In this document: positions 9,779 through 18,131 of the stretch, piece after piece
How the letters are laid out: every line of letters begins with the position of its first letter
How positions within the stretch are numbered: the stretch's first letter is position 1
Assembly: GCF_014641715.1 (NCBI RefSeq)
Contig: NZ_BMIG01000003.1
Location: forward strand, 186,001-250,000
Length of the DNA: 64,000 nt
From: Polaromonas eurypsychrophila
Lineage (GTDB): Bacteria > Pseudomonadota > Gammaproteobacteria > Burkholderiales > Burkholderiaceae_C
Direction of reading: 5' to 3'
Notes under the pieces: generated by a model
What the model saw: the letters and a program-made list of their open reading frames with translations, nothing else
The model's database searches: none
Told to the model about the DNA's origin: nothing
Made by a program: the position numbers and the translations under genes

Positions 9779-10549
9779 TTACTTGATGTCTTTCCAGAAC
9801 GAAGCGTTCAGGCGCCAGGCAATGAAGGTGAACATCAGCAGAAACATTAGCACCCAGACACCGACCCGGACACGGGTGTTCTGGGCCGGCTCTCCCATCC
9901 ATTGCATGTAACCGACCAGATCAGCCATGGCCTGGTCATACTGCAGCGGGCTCAGGGTGCCGGGCGTGACTTGTTGCCAGCCCTTGAAGACCTGCACCTT
10001 GTGGCCATGCTCTTCCTTCACGTCAAAGAGCGGCTTGCGTTCGCCTGACAGCTCCCAGAGCACATGCGGCATGGCCACGCTCGGGAATGCCAGGTTGTTC
10101 CAGCCGGATGCCTTGGTGTCGTCGCGGTAATAGGTGCGCAGATAGGTGTAGAGGTAATCAGCGCCAGAGCCGCCCGCACCGGCGCGGGAGCGAGCAATCA
10201 CGGTCAGGTCGGGCGGGTTGCCGCCAAACCAGTCCTTGGCCTGCTTCGGATCAATCGCAGCCTTCATGGTTTCGCCCACCTTGTCGGTGGCAAACAGCAG
10301 GTTGTCCTTGATCTGTTGCTCGGTCAGGCCGATGTCGGTCAGGCGGTTGTATCGCATGAATGCGGCGGAGTGGCAGTTCAGGCAGTAATTGACAAACAGC
10401 TTGGCGCCGTTTTGCAGGGCACCCAGGTCGTTGGTCTTGTTGGGCGCCTTGTCCCAGGCGATGCCTTCGCTTGCCGCATGCGCCACGTTGCCGGCCAGTG
10501 CCAGCACGGCCACCAGTCCCAGCGCCAGTTGTTTCAATGTTTTCGTCAT
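9779..10549 (-). CDS. petC: Cytochrome c1 of the bc1 complex
   Basis: The membrane-anchored c-type haem subunit of ubiquinol:cytochrome c oxidoreductase. Starting at 10549 the product has 256 residues: a signal peptide (LALGLVAVLALAGNVAHA), the haem motif CLNCH near residue 56, a conserved periplasmic domain and a C-terminal membrane anchor (VWVLMFLLMFTFIAW). GGAG precedes this ATG; the 10-codon longer frame would overlap petB. It is the last gene of petABC, 16 bp after petB. Confidence 0.96.
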   Translation of the reverse strand: MTKTLKQLALGLVAVLALAGNVAHAASEGIAWDKAPNKTNDLGALQNGAKLFVNYCLNCHSAAFMRYNRLTDIGLTEQQIKDNLLFATDKVGETMKAAIDPKQAKDWFGGNPPDLTVIARSRAGAGGSGADYLYTYLRTYYRDDTKASGWNNLAFPSVAMPHVLWELSGERKPLFDVKEEHGHKVQVFKGWQQVTPGTLSPLQYDQAMADLVGYMQWMGEPAQNTRVRVGVWVLMFLLMFTFIAWRLNASFWKDIK

Positions 10550-10565
10550 GGTCAGAATCTCCGGC

Positions 10566-11966
10566 TCAGTGGGCAGCAAAAGTCACGCGATCAGGCGGTG
10601 TCTTGAAGGTTCCCAGGCGGCTCCACCAAGGCATCAGCAGGAAGAAACCGAAGTAAAACAGGGTTCCAATCTGCGACACACGCTCATTGATCAGCGAGGG
10701 CGGCTTGATGCCGAGGTAGCCGAGCACCACAAAATTGATCACGAAAATACCGTACATGTATTTGTGCCAGTCGGGACGGTAGCGAATCGACCTGACCGGA
10801 CTGTGGTCCAGCCAGGGCAGAAAAAAGAGAATGATGACCGCGCCGCCCATGACGACCACTCCCCAGAACTTCGGATCGAACATCAACATCGCAATGACCA
10901 GCACCACTGCACCGCCAACGATGACGGCCTTGAACAAGCCGCCGATTTTGGCTTTGAGCACACCGAGCACGGCGCCGACCAGCACGCAGGCGACCAGCGC
11001 ATACATCATCTGGCTGGTGATGGCACGCAGCATCGAGTAATACGGCGTGAAGTACCAGACCGGCGCAATGTGCGAAGGCGTCTTCAGCGAGTCGGCCGGG
11101 ATGAAGTTGTTGTACTCCAGGAAGTAACCCCCCGCTTCAGGCGCAAAGAAAATAATTGCCGAGAACACCATCAGGAACACGCTCACGGCGAAGATGTCGT
11201 GCACCGTGTAGTAGGGGTGAAAGGCAATGCCGTCCAGCGGCTTGCCACTGGCGTCCTTGTACTTCTTGATCTCGACGCCGTCGGGGTTGTTGGAGCCGAC
11301 TTCATGCAGCGCGATCAGGTGTGCGACCACCAGGCCGAGCAGCACCAGCGGCACGGCAATCACATGGAAGGCGAAGAAGCGGTTTAGTGTTGCATCACCC
11401 ACCACGTAGTCGCCGCGGATCAGCAGCGCCAAGTCGGGGCCGATGAAGGGAATTGCTGCAAACAGGTTGACGATCACCTGGGCACCCCAGTAGCTCATCT
11501 GGCCCCAGGGCAGCAGATAGCCCATGAAGGCTTCGGCCATCAGGCACAGAAAAATCGCGCAGCCGAAAATCCAGATCAGCTCGCGCGGCTTGCGGTAGCT
11601 GCCGTAGATCAGGCCGCGGAACATGTGCAGGTAGACCACCACAAAAAATGCCGAGGCGCCGGTGGAGTGCATGTAGCGCACCAGCCAGCCCCAAGGCACG
11701 TCGCGCATGATGTATTCGACCGAGCCGAAAGCCAGTGCGGCATCGGGCTTGTAATGCATGGTCAGGAAGATGCCAGTAACGATCTGGATCACCAGCACCA
11801 GCAGTGCCAGCGAGCCAAAAACGTACCAGAAGTTGAAGTTCTTCGGCGCGTAATACTCGCTCATGTGCTCTTTGTAGAGCTTGCTGGCGGGGAAGCGGTT
11901 GTCAACCCAGTTCATCAACTTGGCAGCAGCCGGCGCATCGGGGGATAGTTCTTTGAATTCAGCCAT
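10566..11966 (-). CDS. petB: Cytochrome b of the bc1 complex
   Basis: The integral membrane subunit that carries both b haems and the quinol/quinone sites. The 466-residue product has the expected eight or more membrane helices, the haem-binding His pairs in the second and fourth helices (HYKPD region and FFAFHVIAVP), and a PDWHKYMYGIF motif near the C-terminus. The C-terminal extension seen in betaproteobacteria is present. It lies between petA (76-bp gap) and petC. Confidence 0.96.
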   Translation of the reverse strand: MAEFKELSPDAPAAAKLMNWVDNRFPASKLYKEHMSEYYAPKNFNFWYVFGSLALLVLVIQIVTGIFLTMHYKPDAALAFGSVEYIMRDVPWGWLVRYMHSTGASAFFVVVYLHMFRGLIYGSYRKPRELIWIFGCAIFLCLMAEAFMGYLLPWGQMSYWGAQVIVNLFAAIPFIGPDLALLIRGDYVVGDATLNRFFAFHVIAVPLVLLGLVVAHLIALHEVGSNNPDGVEIKKYKDASGKPLDGIAFHPYYTVHDIFAVSVFLMVFSAIIFFAPEAGGYFLEYNNFIPADSLKTPSHIAPVWYFTPYYSMLRAITSQMMYALVACVLVGAVLGVLKAKIGGLFKAVIVGGAVVLVIAMLMFDPKFWGVVVMGGAVIILFFLPWLDHSPVRSIRYRPDWHKYMYGIFVINFVVLGYLGIKPPSLINERVSQIGTLFYFGFFLLMPWWSRLGTFKTPPDRVTFAAH

Positions 11967-12042
11967 AAGGGGTCCTATTTGCTAGTCGGTGGAGGACTTG
12001 GGCGGGCGCATCAATCGGTCGGCCGCCTGGTCCAGCAAAGCT

Positions 12043-12666
12043 TCAGGCTTTTTTGTCCTCACCAATCAGCAGCTTGGCATCTGACAGGTACATGTGGGGC
12101 GGCACTTCCAGGTTATCTGGTGCGGGCTTGTTTTTATAAACGCGGCCAGCAATGTCGAAGGTTGAACCATGGCAGGGGCAAAGAAAGCCTCCGGCCCAGT
12201 CATCAGGCAATGAAGGCTGTCCGCCGATCTGAAATTTGTCGATCGGCGAGCAACCCAGGTGCGAGCAGATGCCGACCGCCACAAATATCTCGGGCTTGAT
12301 CGAACGGCCTTCGTTGCGCGCATATTCAGGCGTGAGGTCGCCAGGGTTGCGCTCGGATTTGGGGTCAGCAAGTTGCGAGTCCAGCTTGGGCAGGCCAGCC
12401 AGTTGCTCAGGCGTACGCTTGACAATCCAGACCGGCTTGCCGCGCCACTCGACGGTCAGTTTTTCGCCCGGTTTCATCGCCGAGATATCCACCTCAACGG
12501 CAGCACCAGCGGCCTTGGCGCGCTCGGACGGCTGGAAGGTGCTGACAAACGGCACAGCGACAGCCGCCACACCCGCGCCACCAACGGCACAAGTGGTGAC
12601 TATCCAGTTTCTTTTATCTTTATCAATCGGCGCACTGAGCGGCGCCTTGAGACTAGCTTCGGTCAT
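12043..12666 (-). CDS. petA: Rieske iron-sulfur subunit of the bc1 complex
   Basis: The 2Fe-2S electron acceptor of the bc1 complex. The 207-residue product shows both cluster boxes, CSHLGC and CPCHGS, with the two His and two Cys ligands. A single N-terminal membrane segment (TTCAVGGAGVAAVAVPF) is preceded by DKRNWIV. Rieske proteins are normally inserted by Tat with an RR pair; here the pair is KR, a tolerated but weaker variant. tatABC are encoded about 7 kb away. It is the first gene of petABC. Confidence 0.96.
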   Translation of the reverse strand: MTEASLKAPLSAPIDKDKRNWIVTTCAVGGAGVAAVAVPFVSTFQPSERAKAAGAAVEVDISAMKPGEKLTVEWRGKPVWIVKRTPEQLAGLPKLDSQLADPKSERNPGDLTPEYARNEGRSIKPEIFVAVGICSHLGCSPIDKFQIGGQPSLPDDWAGGFLCPCHGSTFDIAGRVYKNKPAPDNLEVPPHMYLSDAKLLIGEDKKA

Positions 12667-12941
12667 GGGTGTCCTACAAGAACAGGGCTTGAAAACCTAA
12701 AAAGGAGTGCGTTGGGGTCAACCCGGCATTGTAACGGAGCGCGCAAAGCAATTTCAAGCCAGAGACTGCCTTCGGGCACCCTCACGGCGGCTTGACGCAC
12801 AAGCCAGCACGCTAAAACAGCGGGAAACACCAGCGCAAAGAGCTGGCGCGAAAGCCAGAGCAACGAAGATAATCCGGCTGCCGGCCCGCCTGCGGCGTGG
12901 CAGTTAAAAAATATTCATCTGGCAACAAAAAGGAGTACGCC

Positions 12942-13370
12942 ATGGGCATGATGCAGGAATTCAAGGAGTTTGCCGTCAAGGGCAGCGTCGTCGACCTAGC
13001 GGTCGGCGTCATCATCGGTGCGGCTTTCGGCAAGATTGTCGATTCCGTCGTCAGCGACCTGATCCTGCCGCTGGTCGGCGCGGTGATCGGCAAGATCGAT
13101 TTTTCCAACCTGTTCATCGTGCTGGGCAATGTTCCGGCGGGAACCGTCACCACGCTGGACGCGTTGAAAAAGGCCGGCGTGCCGGTGTTTGCCTATGGCA
13201 ACTTCATCACTGTCGCCATCAACTTCGCCATCCTGGCTTTAATCATTTTCCTGATGATCAAGCAAATCAACCGCCTGAAGAAAGAAGCCCCGACCGCCCC
13301 ACCCGCGCCCGCGGCCACGCCCGAAGACGTGATGCTGCTGCGTGAGATTCGCGACAGCTTGAGGAAGTAG
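12942..13370 (+). CDS. mscL: Large-conductance mechanosensitive channel
   Basis: MscL opens under membrane tension to release solutes after osmotic downshock. The 142-residue product has two membrane helices (about residues 18-45 and 80-103), the typical N-terminus [20 protein letters not shown], and a C-terminal helix. AGGAG lies 6 bases before the ATG at 12942, preferred over a GTG 45 bp upstream. It is divergent from petA; the intervening 275 bp hold no other gene and must contain both promoters. Confidence 0.96.
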   Translation: MGMMQEFKEFAVKGSVVDLAVGVIIGAAFGKIVDSVVSDLILPLVGAVIGKIDFSNLFIVLGNVPAGTVTTLDALKKAGVPVFAYGNFITVAINFAILALIIFLMIKQINRLKKEAPTAPPAPAATPEDVMLLREIRDSLRK

Positions 13371-13466
13371 GTTCACCCTGTCGGACGCTCACTGCGTGTA
13401 GCGCCTTCCCCCTTCCAGGGGCGGCGCCTGCGCGCCGGCAAAGCCGGACGCGCGGCCCCTGCTTGC
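13371..13466 (+). repeat. Family-2 GC-rich repeat, copy a
   Basis: Starts at the mscL stop codon. It contains the GCTCACTGCGTGTA core and a CGCCGGCAAAGCCGGACGCG hairpin, in the sense orientation of mscL. The copy is diverged. Confidence 0.5.
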
Positions 13467-13481
13467 GAAGACACGGCAATC

Positions 13482-13535
13482 GCTATTGATTTAGTAGCTG
13501 CTTACGCTCGCCAAATAAGGGCTGGAGGCCTTTTC
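13482..13535 (+). repeat. Family-1 dispersed repeat, copy C
   Basis: Begins GCTATTGATTTAGTAGCTGC and ends AAGGGCTGGAGGCCTTTT. It lies between the convergent 3' ends of mscL and pdxA. Confidence 0.7.
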
Positions 13536-13555
13536 GGCACATAGTCAGGAGTGAT

Positions 13556-14602
13556 TCAAACGGCCAGGCTGCGCGCCATACGAACGGCGGCGATCAGGCT
13601 GGAAGCATCGGCCTCGCCGGTACCAGCAATGTCAAAGGCCGTGCCGTGGTCCGGGCTGGTGCGCACCAGCGGCAGCCCCAGGGTGACGTTGACGCCCTGC
13701 TCCACACCGAGGTACTTGACCGGGATCAGGCCCTGGTCGTGGTACATCGCCACCACCACGTCGAACTCGCCCGCCTGACCGGCAGGGGTGCGCGCCCGCA
13801 TAAACACGGTGTCGGGCGCGAAGGGGCCGCTCACATTCAGGCCCTGAGCGCGGGCAGCTGCGATGGCCGGCGCGATGATGTCGATTTCTTCCCGGCCGAA
13901 CAGGCCGCCCTCGCCCGCGTGTGGGTTCAGGCCGGCCACCGCAATACGCGGCGCGCCGCCCGCAGCTCCGCGCACACAGCGGTGCGCAATCTGCAGGGTC
14001 TGCAACACATTGTCGAAAGTCACCGCGTCCAGCGCATCACGCAAGGACAAGTGGATGCTGACCAGCACGGTCTTAAGCTCCTCATTGGCCAGCATCATGC
14101 GCACCGGCATGTCGGTCACGGTTTTGCCGGCAAATGCCGCCGCTTCGGCCTGCAGCAGTTCGGTGTGGCCGGGAAAGCGCTCAAAACCTGCGCCAGCCAG
14201 GGCCAGCGCCTCCTTGTGAATCGGCGCGGTCACCATGGCGGCCACTTCGCCCACCAGCGCCGCACGGGCGGCCCAGACAATGCAATCTGCCGCAGCCTTG
14301 CCAGCGGCAGCGCTGACCTGCCCGAAAGCGGCCCGGGTCGGCAACACACAGGTCTGCAGCACGGGAATACAGCGCGGCGGCACGGCCTGCCAACCGGCGA
14401 CGCCTTCAAGCTGCACCACAGGCAGCGCCAGCGCGCCGTCAGCAGCGATCAACTGGGATGCACGGCGCAGCGTGGCCAGATCGCCCGCAACCAGGCAACC
14501 CGCCAGTTCGGCTGGCGCGTCGCGAAAGGCTTTGGCGATGATCTCCGGACCGATACCGGCCGGATCGCCCATGGTGATGGCCAGCGGCCGGGTCATTGCC
14601 AT
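13556..14602 (-). CDS. pdxA: 4-hydroxythreonine-4-phosphate dehydrogenase
   Basis: PdxA oxidises 4-phospho-hydroxythreonine in the DXP-dependent route to pyridoxal phosphate. The product (348 residues, or 346 from the second Met) starts with the family signature AITMGDPAGIGPE. It carries the VTAPIHKEAL segment, the NPHAGEGGLFGREE metal-site region and the MYHDQGLIPVK motif. Two starts are possible, ATG at 14602 and at 14596; the second overlaps the stop of a small upstream frame with a better ribosome-binding site. The usual neighbours surA and ksgA are absent. Confidence 0.95.
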   Translation of the reverse strand: MAMTRPLAITMGDPAGIGPEIIAKAFRDAPAELAGCLVAGDLATLRRASQLIAADGALALPVVQLEGVAGWQAVPPRCIPVLQTCVLPTRAAFGQVSAAAGKAAADCIVWAARAALVGEVAAMVTAPIHKEALALAGAGFERFPGHTELLQAEAAAFAGKTVTDMPVRMMLANEELKTVLVSIHLSLRDALDAVTFDNVLQTLQIAHRCVRGAAGGAPRIAVAGLNPHAGEGGLFGREEIDIIAPAIAAARAQGLNVSGPFAPDTVFMRARTPAGQAGEFDVVVAMYHDQGLIPVKYLGVEQGVNVTLGLPLVRTSPDHGTAFDIAGTGEADASSLIAAVRMARSLAV

Positions 14603-14646
14603 AAAAAACTCGCGGCTTGAACCGACAGGAACTTGGTGTTTTTCAT
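14593..14646 (-). CDS. Possible 17-codon leader ORF ahead of pdxA
   Basis: A short frame encodes MKNTKFLSVQAASFLWQ. AGGGGAAGTT stands directly before its ATG, and its TGA overlaps the pdxA ATG at 14596 as ATGA. It may couple ribosomes onto pdxA, which lacks its own clear ribosome-binding site. The peptide looks like the start of a signal sequence; since surA often precedes pdxA, it might be a remnant of that gene. Both readings are inference. Confidence 0.35.
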   Translation of the reverse strand: MKNTKFLSVQAASFLWQ

Positions 14647-14821
14647 AACTTCCCCTGGCCATCTGAACGGCCCATAATGATTTGCATGCCTGCCTGCCCC
14701 AGCCCCGCATCCACGGGAAAAGGCAGGCCACAGGCAGCCTGATGGAAGGAAGCAGCAACATGCATTCTTTCGGTATTTTCGCGCAAATGGCATTGCCCGC
14801 GGGCGGTTTGCCGGCAACGCC

Positions 14822-16114
14822 ATGAATACGGCCGAAACCATCCTCTGGAGCGCCGCCACAGGCTCCATGGGCCTGATTGTGTTGCTGGCCGCTGCCCAGG
14901 CCGTTTACACCCGCAGCCGCCCCAGCGTGCAAAGCCTGATCTACCTCGGCATGTACTGGCTGTTTTTTACCTTGCTGAACGGCTTGCCAGAGACCACGCT
15001 GCCGCTGGCCAGCGCGCCATGGATACACATCGCCCAGGTGTTGATCGGGCCACTGCGCAGCGCCATGGGCATTTATTGGGGCAGGCAATGGCTGGGGTCG
15101 GCCAAGCGCGACCGGTTGACGGACATCAGTTTGCGCGCCATGGCGTGGCTGTGTATGGTCGGGGGGCCTTTGTGCCTGTTGTTGCCGCGCCCCCAGCAAT
15201 TGCCCGTGTCGGCCGCACTGACCATGGTGACTGTGAGCGCCATGCTATGGCTGACCGCGCGCGCAGCCCGGCACGGCGACCGCCTCGCCTGGGGGCTGGC
15301 TTTTGCAAGTCTGCTTACTTTGCCCTTGCAACTGGGTTTGTACTGGTTGGCTCTGGACCTCAACCGCCTGTCCACAGCCAGCCAGGCCGGCGTGGCCCTG
15401 CTGGGTCTGGTCAGCATGTCCCTGATCGCCGGCCTGTTATGGCTGCGCAACCACCAGCTTCTCCAGATACACCCTCACTCCCGTTCGCGGCGCGACCCGG
15501 TCACCCAGCTTTACAGCAGCGCGGTAACGGTGCGGAAAATCGTGCGTGCGCAGCGCCGCCTGTCGCGTACCCGCCGCGACGGGGCGCTGATGGCGGTGCA
15601 ACTGTTCGACCCCGAGCGGCTGCTGGCCCAGGTCGGCCACTATGGCCTCAACGAGATCTACAGCCAGCTCGCGCGGCGCATGCAGCGCCACACCGGCGTG
15701 GTCAACCCCGCCGGGCGTTATTACGACCGCTGCTTCATCGTGCTGATCGAGACCCTGCACTCGCCGCGCTGGATACGCACCATGGGGCTGCGCGTGGCGT
15801 CCAGCCTGCGCAAGCCGCTGGAAGTGACCGCACTCAACGGCGAGCGCATCAAAGTCAGCGTCGACATCGGCGTTGGTCTGGTGCACCTGTCTGGCGCGGG
15901 CAAAGACGTGGACGAACTCCTGCATGAAGTGCAAGGCGTGGCGGCGGCCGCGCGTGCCATGCGTTCGCGCGCCGCGCTGCTCGACGAGATCAGCCACCTG
16001 GCGGTGCCGGTGGAAAACGCCGAACTTGGCGCCAGCTGGCACGCCATGCGCACAGCCCGCTCGCACCCGGCACGCGCGCTGCAACCGGTCCGGCAGCGCC
16101 GCACCGCCGTCTGA
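14822..16114 (+). CDS. Membrane protein with degenerate GGDEF-like domain
   Basis: A 430-residue protein with about seven hydrophobic segments in residues 1-215, then a soluble domain (about 225-400) that aligns by pattern with GGDEF domains (DPVTQLYS in place of DxLTGL, and an AVQLFDPERL strand). The signature position reads GRYYDRCFIV instead of GG(D/E)EF, and the catalytic residues are missing, so it is unlikely to make cyclic di-GMP. It could bind GTP or act as a membrane sensor. It is divergent from pdxA and convergent with the Nif3-like gene. No partner is apparent nearby. Confidence 0.7.
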   Translation: MNTAETILWSAATGSMGLIVLLAAAQAVYTRSRPSVQSLIYLGMYWLFFTLLNGLPETTLPLASAPWIHIAQVLIGPLRSAMGIYWGRQWLGSAKRDRLTDISLRAMAWLCMVGGPLCLLLPRPQQLPVSAALTMVTVSAMLWLTARAARHGDRLAWGLAFASLLTLPLQLGLYWLALDLNRLSTASQAGVALLGLVSMSLIAGLLWLRNHQLLQIHPHSRSRRDPVTQLYSSAVTVRKIVRAQRRLSRTRRDGALMAVQLFDPERLLAQVGHYGLNEIYSQLARRMQRHTGVVNPAGRYYDRCFIVLIETLHSPRWIRTMGLRVASSLRKPLEVTALNGERIKVSVDIGVGLVHLSGAGKDVDELLHEVQGVAAAARAMRSRAALLDEISHLAVPVENAELGASWHAMRTARSHPARALQPVRQRRTAV

Positions 16115-16129
16115 AACGCGGCCAGGCTG

Positions 16130-16912
16130 CTAGGCCGGGTTGTCGATGTCGATGAACGCGTGCGCCAGCCCGAACTGCGCCGCCACATGCGCCGCCACGG
16201 CGGGCGCGCCGTAACGCTCGGACGCGTGGTGGCCGCAGGCGATGAAGGCCACACCCATCTCGCGCGCGTAATGCGCCTGAGGCTCGGAGATCTCGCCGGT
16301 GATGAAGGCGTCGGCCCCAGCCGCGATGGCGTCCTCGAAGTAACCCTGCGCACCGCCTGTGCACCACGCTATGTTTTTAATAGCTGTCGGTCCTTTTCCC
16401 ACAAGGGTCACAGGCCGATTTAGTGCGTTTTTGACGTGCGAGACGAGACTCTCGGCGCTGTCGAAGCCGTCTTCGGCGCCGCTGCGCCTACCGAGGAAAC
16501 CGAGCTTGTTGTCGCCAAACCAGCGGTCCGCCTTCAGGCCGAGCTGCAGGCCCAGTTGCGCGTTGTTGCCAAGCTCCGGATGCGCGTCCAGCGGCAGATG
16601 GTAGGCGTAGAGGTTGATGTCGTGCGCCAGCAGCAGCGCCAGGCGTTGCTTCATCCAGCCCGTGACCCGGCCGTCCTGGCCGCGCCAGAACAGGCCGTGG
16701 TGTACAAAAATCGCATCGGCCTGCGCGGCAATGGCGGCTTCGATCAACGCCAGGCTGGCGGTGACGCCGGAGACAATCTTGCGCACTTCGGCCTTGCCTT
16801 CGACCTGCAGGCCGTTGGGCCCGTAGTCCTTGAACGCTTCGGGCTGCAGCAACTGGTCGAAAGCCGTCAGCAGCAGCGCGCGCGGCGCAATGGCGGCGCT
16901 ATCGGGGTTCAT
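16130..16912 (-). CDS. Nif3-like dinuclear metal centre protein
   Basis: A Nif3/YbgI-type protein of about 260 residues; the family forms toroidal hexamers with a di-metal site and has no settled function. Visible features are NGLQVEG near the N-terminus, IFVHHGLFWRG (metal ligands), YHLPLDAHPELGNNAQL, AWCTGGAQGYFEDA, FITGEISEPQAHYAREMG and GHHASERYG. A TTG two codons upstream is an alternative start. Codons for about NRPVTLVGKGPTAIKNIA coincide with a family-1 repeat copy, so part of the protein may derive from that repeat. The start position could be off by one base in my count. Confidence 0.87.
   Translation of the reverse strand: MNPDSAAIAPRALLLTAFDQLLQPEAFKDYGPNGLQVEGKAEVRKIVSGVTASLALIEAAIAAQADAIFVHHGLFWRGQDGRVTGWMKQRLALLLAHDINLYAYHLPLDAHPELGNNAQLGLQLGLKADRWFGDNKLGFLGRRSGAEDGFDSAESLVSHVKNALNRPVTLVGKGPTAIKNIAWCTGGAQGYFEDAIAAGADAFITGEISEPQAHYAREMGVAFIACGHHASERYGAPAVAAHVAAQFGLAHAFIDIDNPA
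16368..16423 (+). repeat. Family-1 dispersed repeat, copy D, inside the nif3-like gene
   Basis: GCTATGTTTTTAATAGCTGT followed by ACAAGGGTCACAGGCCGATTT matches the hairpin and tail of the intergenic copies. It lies entirely within the open nif3-like frame and is read without a stop. Confidence 0.5.
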
Positions 16913-16945
16913 GAGCAAGCACCGGACGCAACGCAGAGGTCTTGT

Positions 16946-17057
16946 TCAGCCGGGGCCGCGGATCCGGCTTTGCCGGTCCGCAGGCGCAGCGCCCCTCCTT
17001 GTCGTTCAAGGGGCAGCGCACCACCGTAGGTACGCGCAGCGACAAGCGTGGGGGCCA
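16946..17057 (-). repeat. Family-2 GC-rich repeat, copy b
   Basis: Read from the cysK stop on the minus strand it starts GGCCCCCACGCTTGTCGC, then a C-rich hairpin, then the CGGACCGG/CCGGATCCG hairpin and CCCCGGCTG end. Confidence 0.6.
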
Positions 17058-17981
17058 TCACGGCAAAAAGCCTTCGACCGACAGGTAACGCTCGCCGGTG
17101 TCGTAGTTAAAACCCAGTACCGTGCTGCCGGCAGCAATCTCGGGCAACTTCTGCGCAATGGCCGCCAGCGTGGCGCCCGAGGAGATGCCCACCAGCAGGC
17201 CTTCTTCGGCAGCGCAGCGGCGCGCATAGTCTTTGGCGGCGTCGCCCTCGACCTGGATCACGCCGTCGAGCAAAGCCGTCTGCAGGTTGACCGGAATGAA
17301 GCCCGCGCCTATGCCCTGAATCGGGTGCGGCGACGGTTTGCCGCCGCTGATGACCGGTGACGCCGCTGGCTCCACCGCAAACACTTTCGTCGCTGGGAAT
17401 TTGGCTTTCAGCACCTGAGCCACACCGCTCAGATGGCCGCCGGTGCCGACGCCGGTGATGAAATAGTCCACGCCCTGCGGAAAGTCGGCCAGGATTTCCT
17501 CTGCGGTAGTGCGCGCATGCACCTCGATGTTGGCCGGGTTGTCGAACTGCTGCGGCATCCAGGCGCCGGGTGTTTTCGCGACCAGTTCTTTGGCGTGCGC
17601 AATCGCGCCGTTCATGCCTTTTTCACGCGGGGTCAGTTCAAAGCTCGCACCGTACGCCAGCATCAGGCGGCGCCGCTCAATGCTCATGCTGTCCGGCATG
17701 ACCAGCACCAGCTTGTAGCCCTTGACGGCAGCCACCATGGCCAGACCAACACCCGTGTTGCCCGAGGTCGGCTCGATGATGGTGCCGCCGGGTTTCAACG
17801 CACCGGATTGCTCGGCGGCTTCGACCATGCTCAGCGCGATGCGGTCCTTGATCGAGCCGCCCGGGTTGCTGCGTTCGGACTTGACGTAAATCTGGTGCGT
17901 CTGGCTGGACGGCCCGAACAGCCGGTTGATGCGGATGTGCGGCGTATTGCCGATGGTGGCGAGAACGCTGGAGGCTTTCAT
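17058..17981 (-). CDS. cysK: Cysteine synthase A (O-acetylserine sulfhydrylase)
   Basis: A PLP enzyme that makes cysteine from O-acetylserine and sulfide. The 307-residue product has the PLP lysine in [12 protein letters not shown] (about residue 45), the TSGNTG substrate loop (about 73-78), the phosphate-binding GVGTGG and the C-terminal GISSGA motif. The length and N-terminus fit CysK rather than CysM. AAGGA lies before the ATG. It is divergent from the DegS-like protease gene; the 150 bp between hold both promoters. Confidence 0.93.
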   Translation of the reverse strand: MKASSVLATIGNTPHIRINRLFGPSSQTHQIYVKSERSNPGGSIKDRIALSMVEAAEQSGALKPGGTIIEPTSGNTGVGLAMVAAVKGYKLVLVMPDSMSIERRRLMLAYGASFELTPREKGMNGAIAHAKELVAKTPGAWMPQQFDNPANIEVHARTTAEEILADFPQGVDYFITGVGTGGHLSGVAQVLKAKFPATKVFAVEPAASPVISGGKPSPHPIQGIGAGFIPVNLQTALLDGVIQVEGDAAKDYARRCAAEEGLLVGISSGATLAAIAQKLPEIAAGSTVLGFNYDTGERYLSVEGFLP

Positions 17982-18131
17982 GGCGAATCCTTGAGGTTGT
18001 GCAGCAAATTATGGCCGCTCCCATAGCCATAGCCGGTGAAAAGACGCGCAAATTGGGCGAAAATTGCGGGTACACCCTGCCGTCAAGCCTGAACTCCCAA
18101 GCCTGCGGCGGCTTTATCTCCTGGACCCACC

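Noticed and set aside
13556..15199. Long N-terminal extension of pdxA (547 codons)
   Set aside because: The extension overlaps the divergent membrane-protein gene and is unlike PdxA, which begins at ITMGDPAG in all members.
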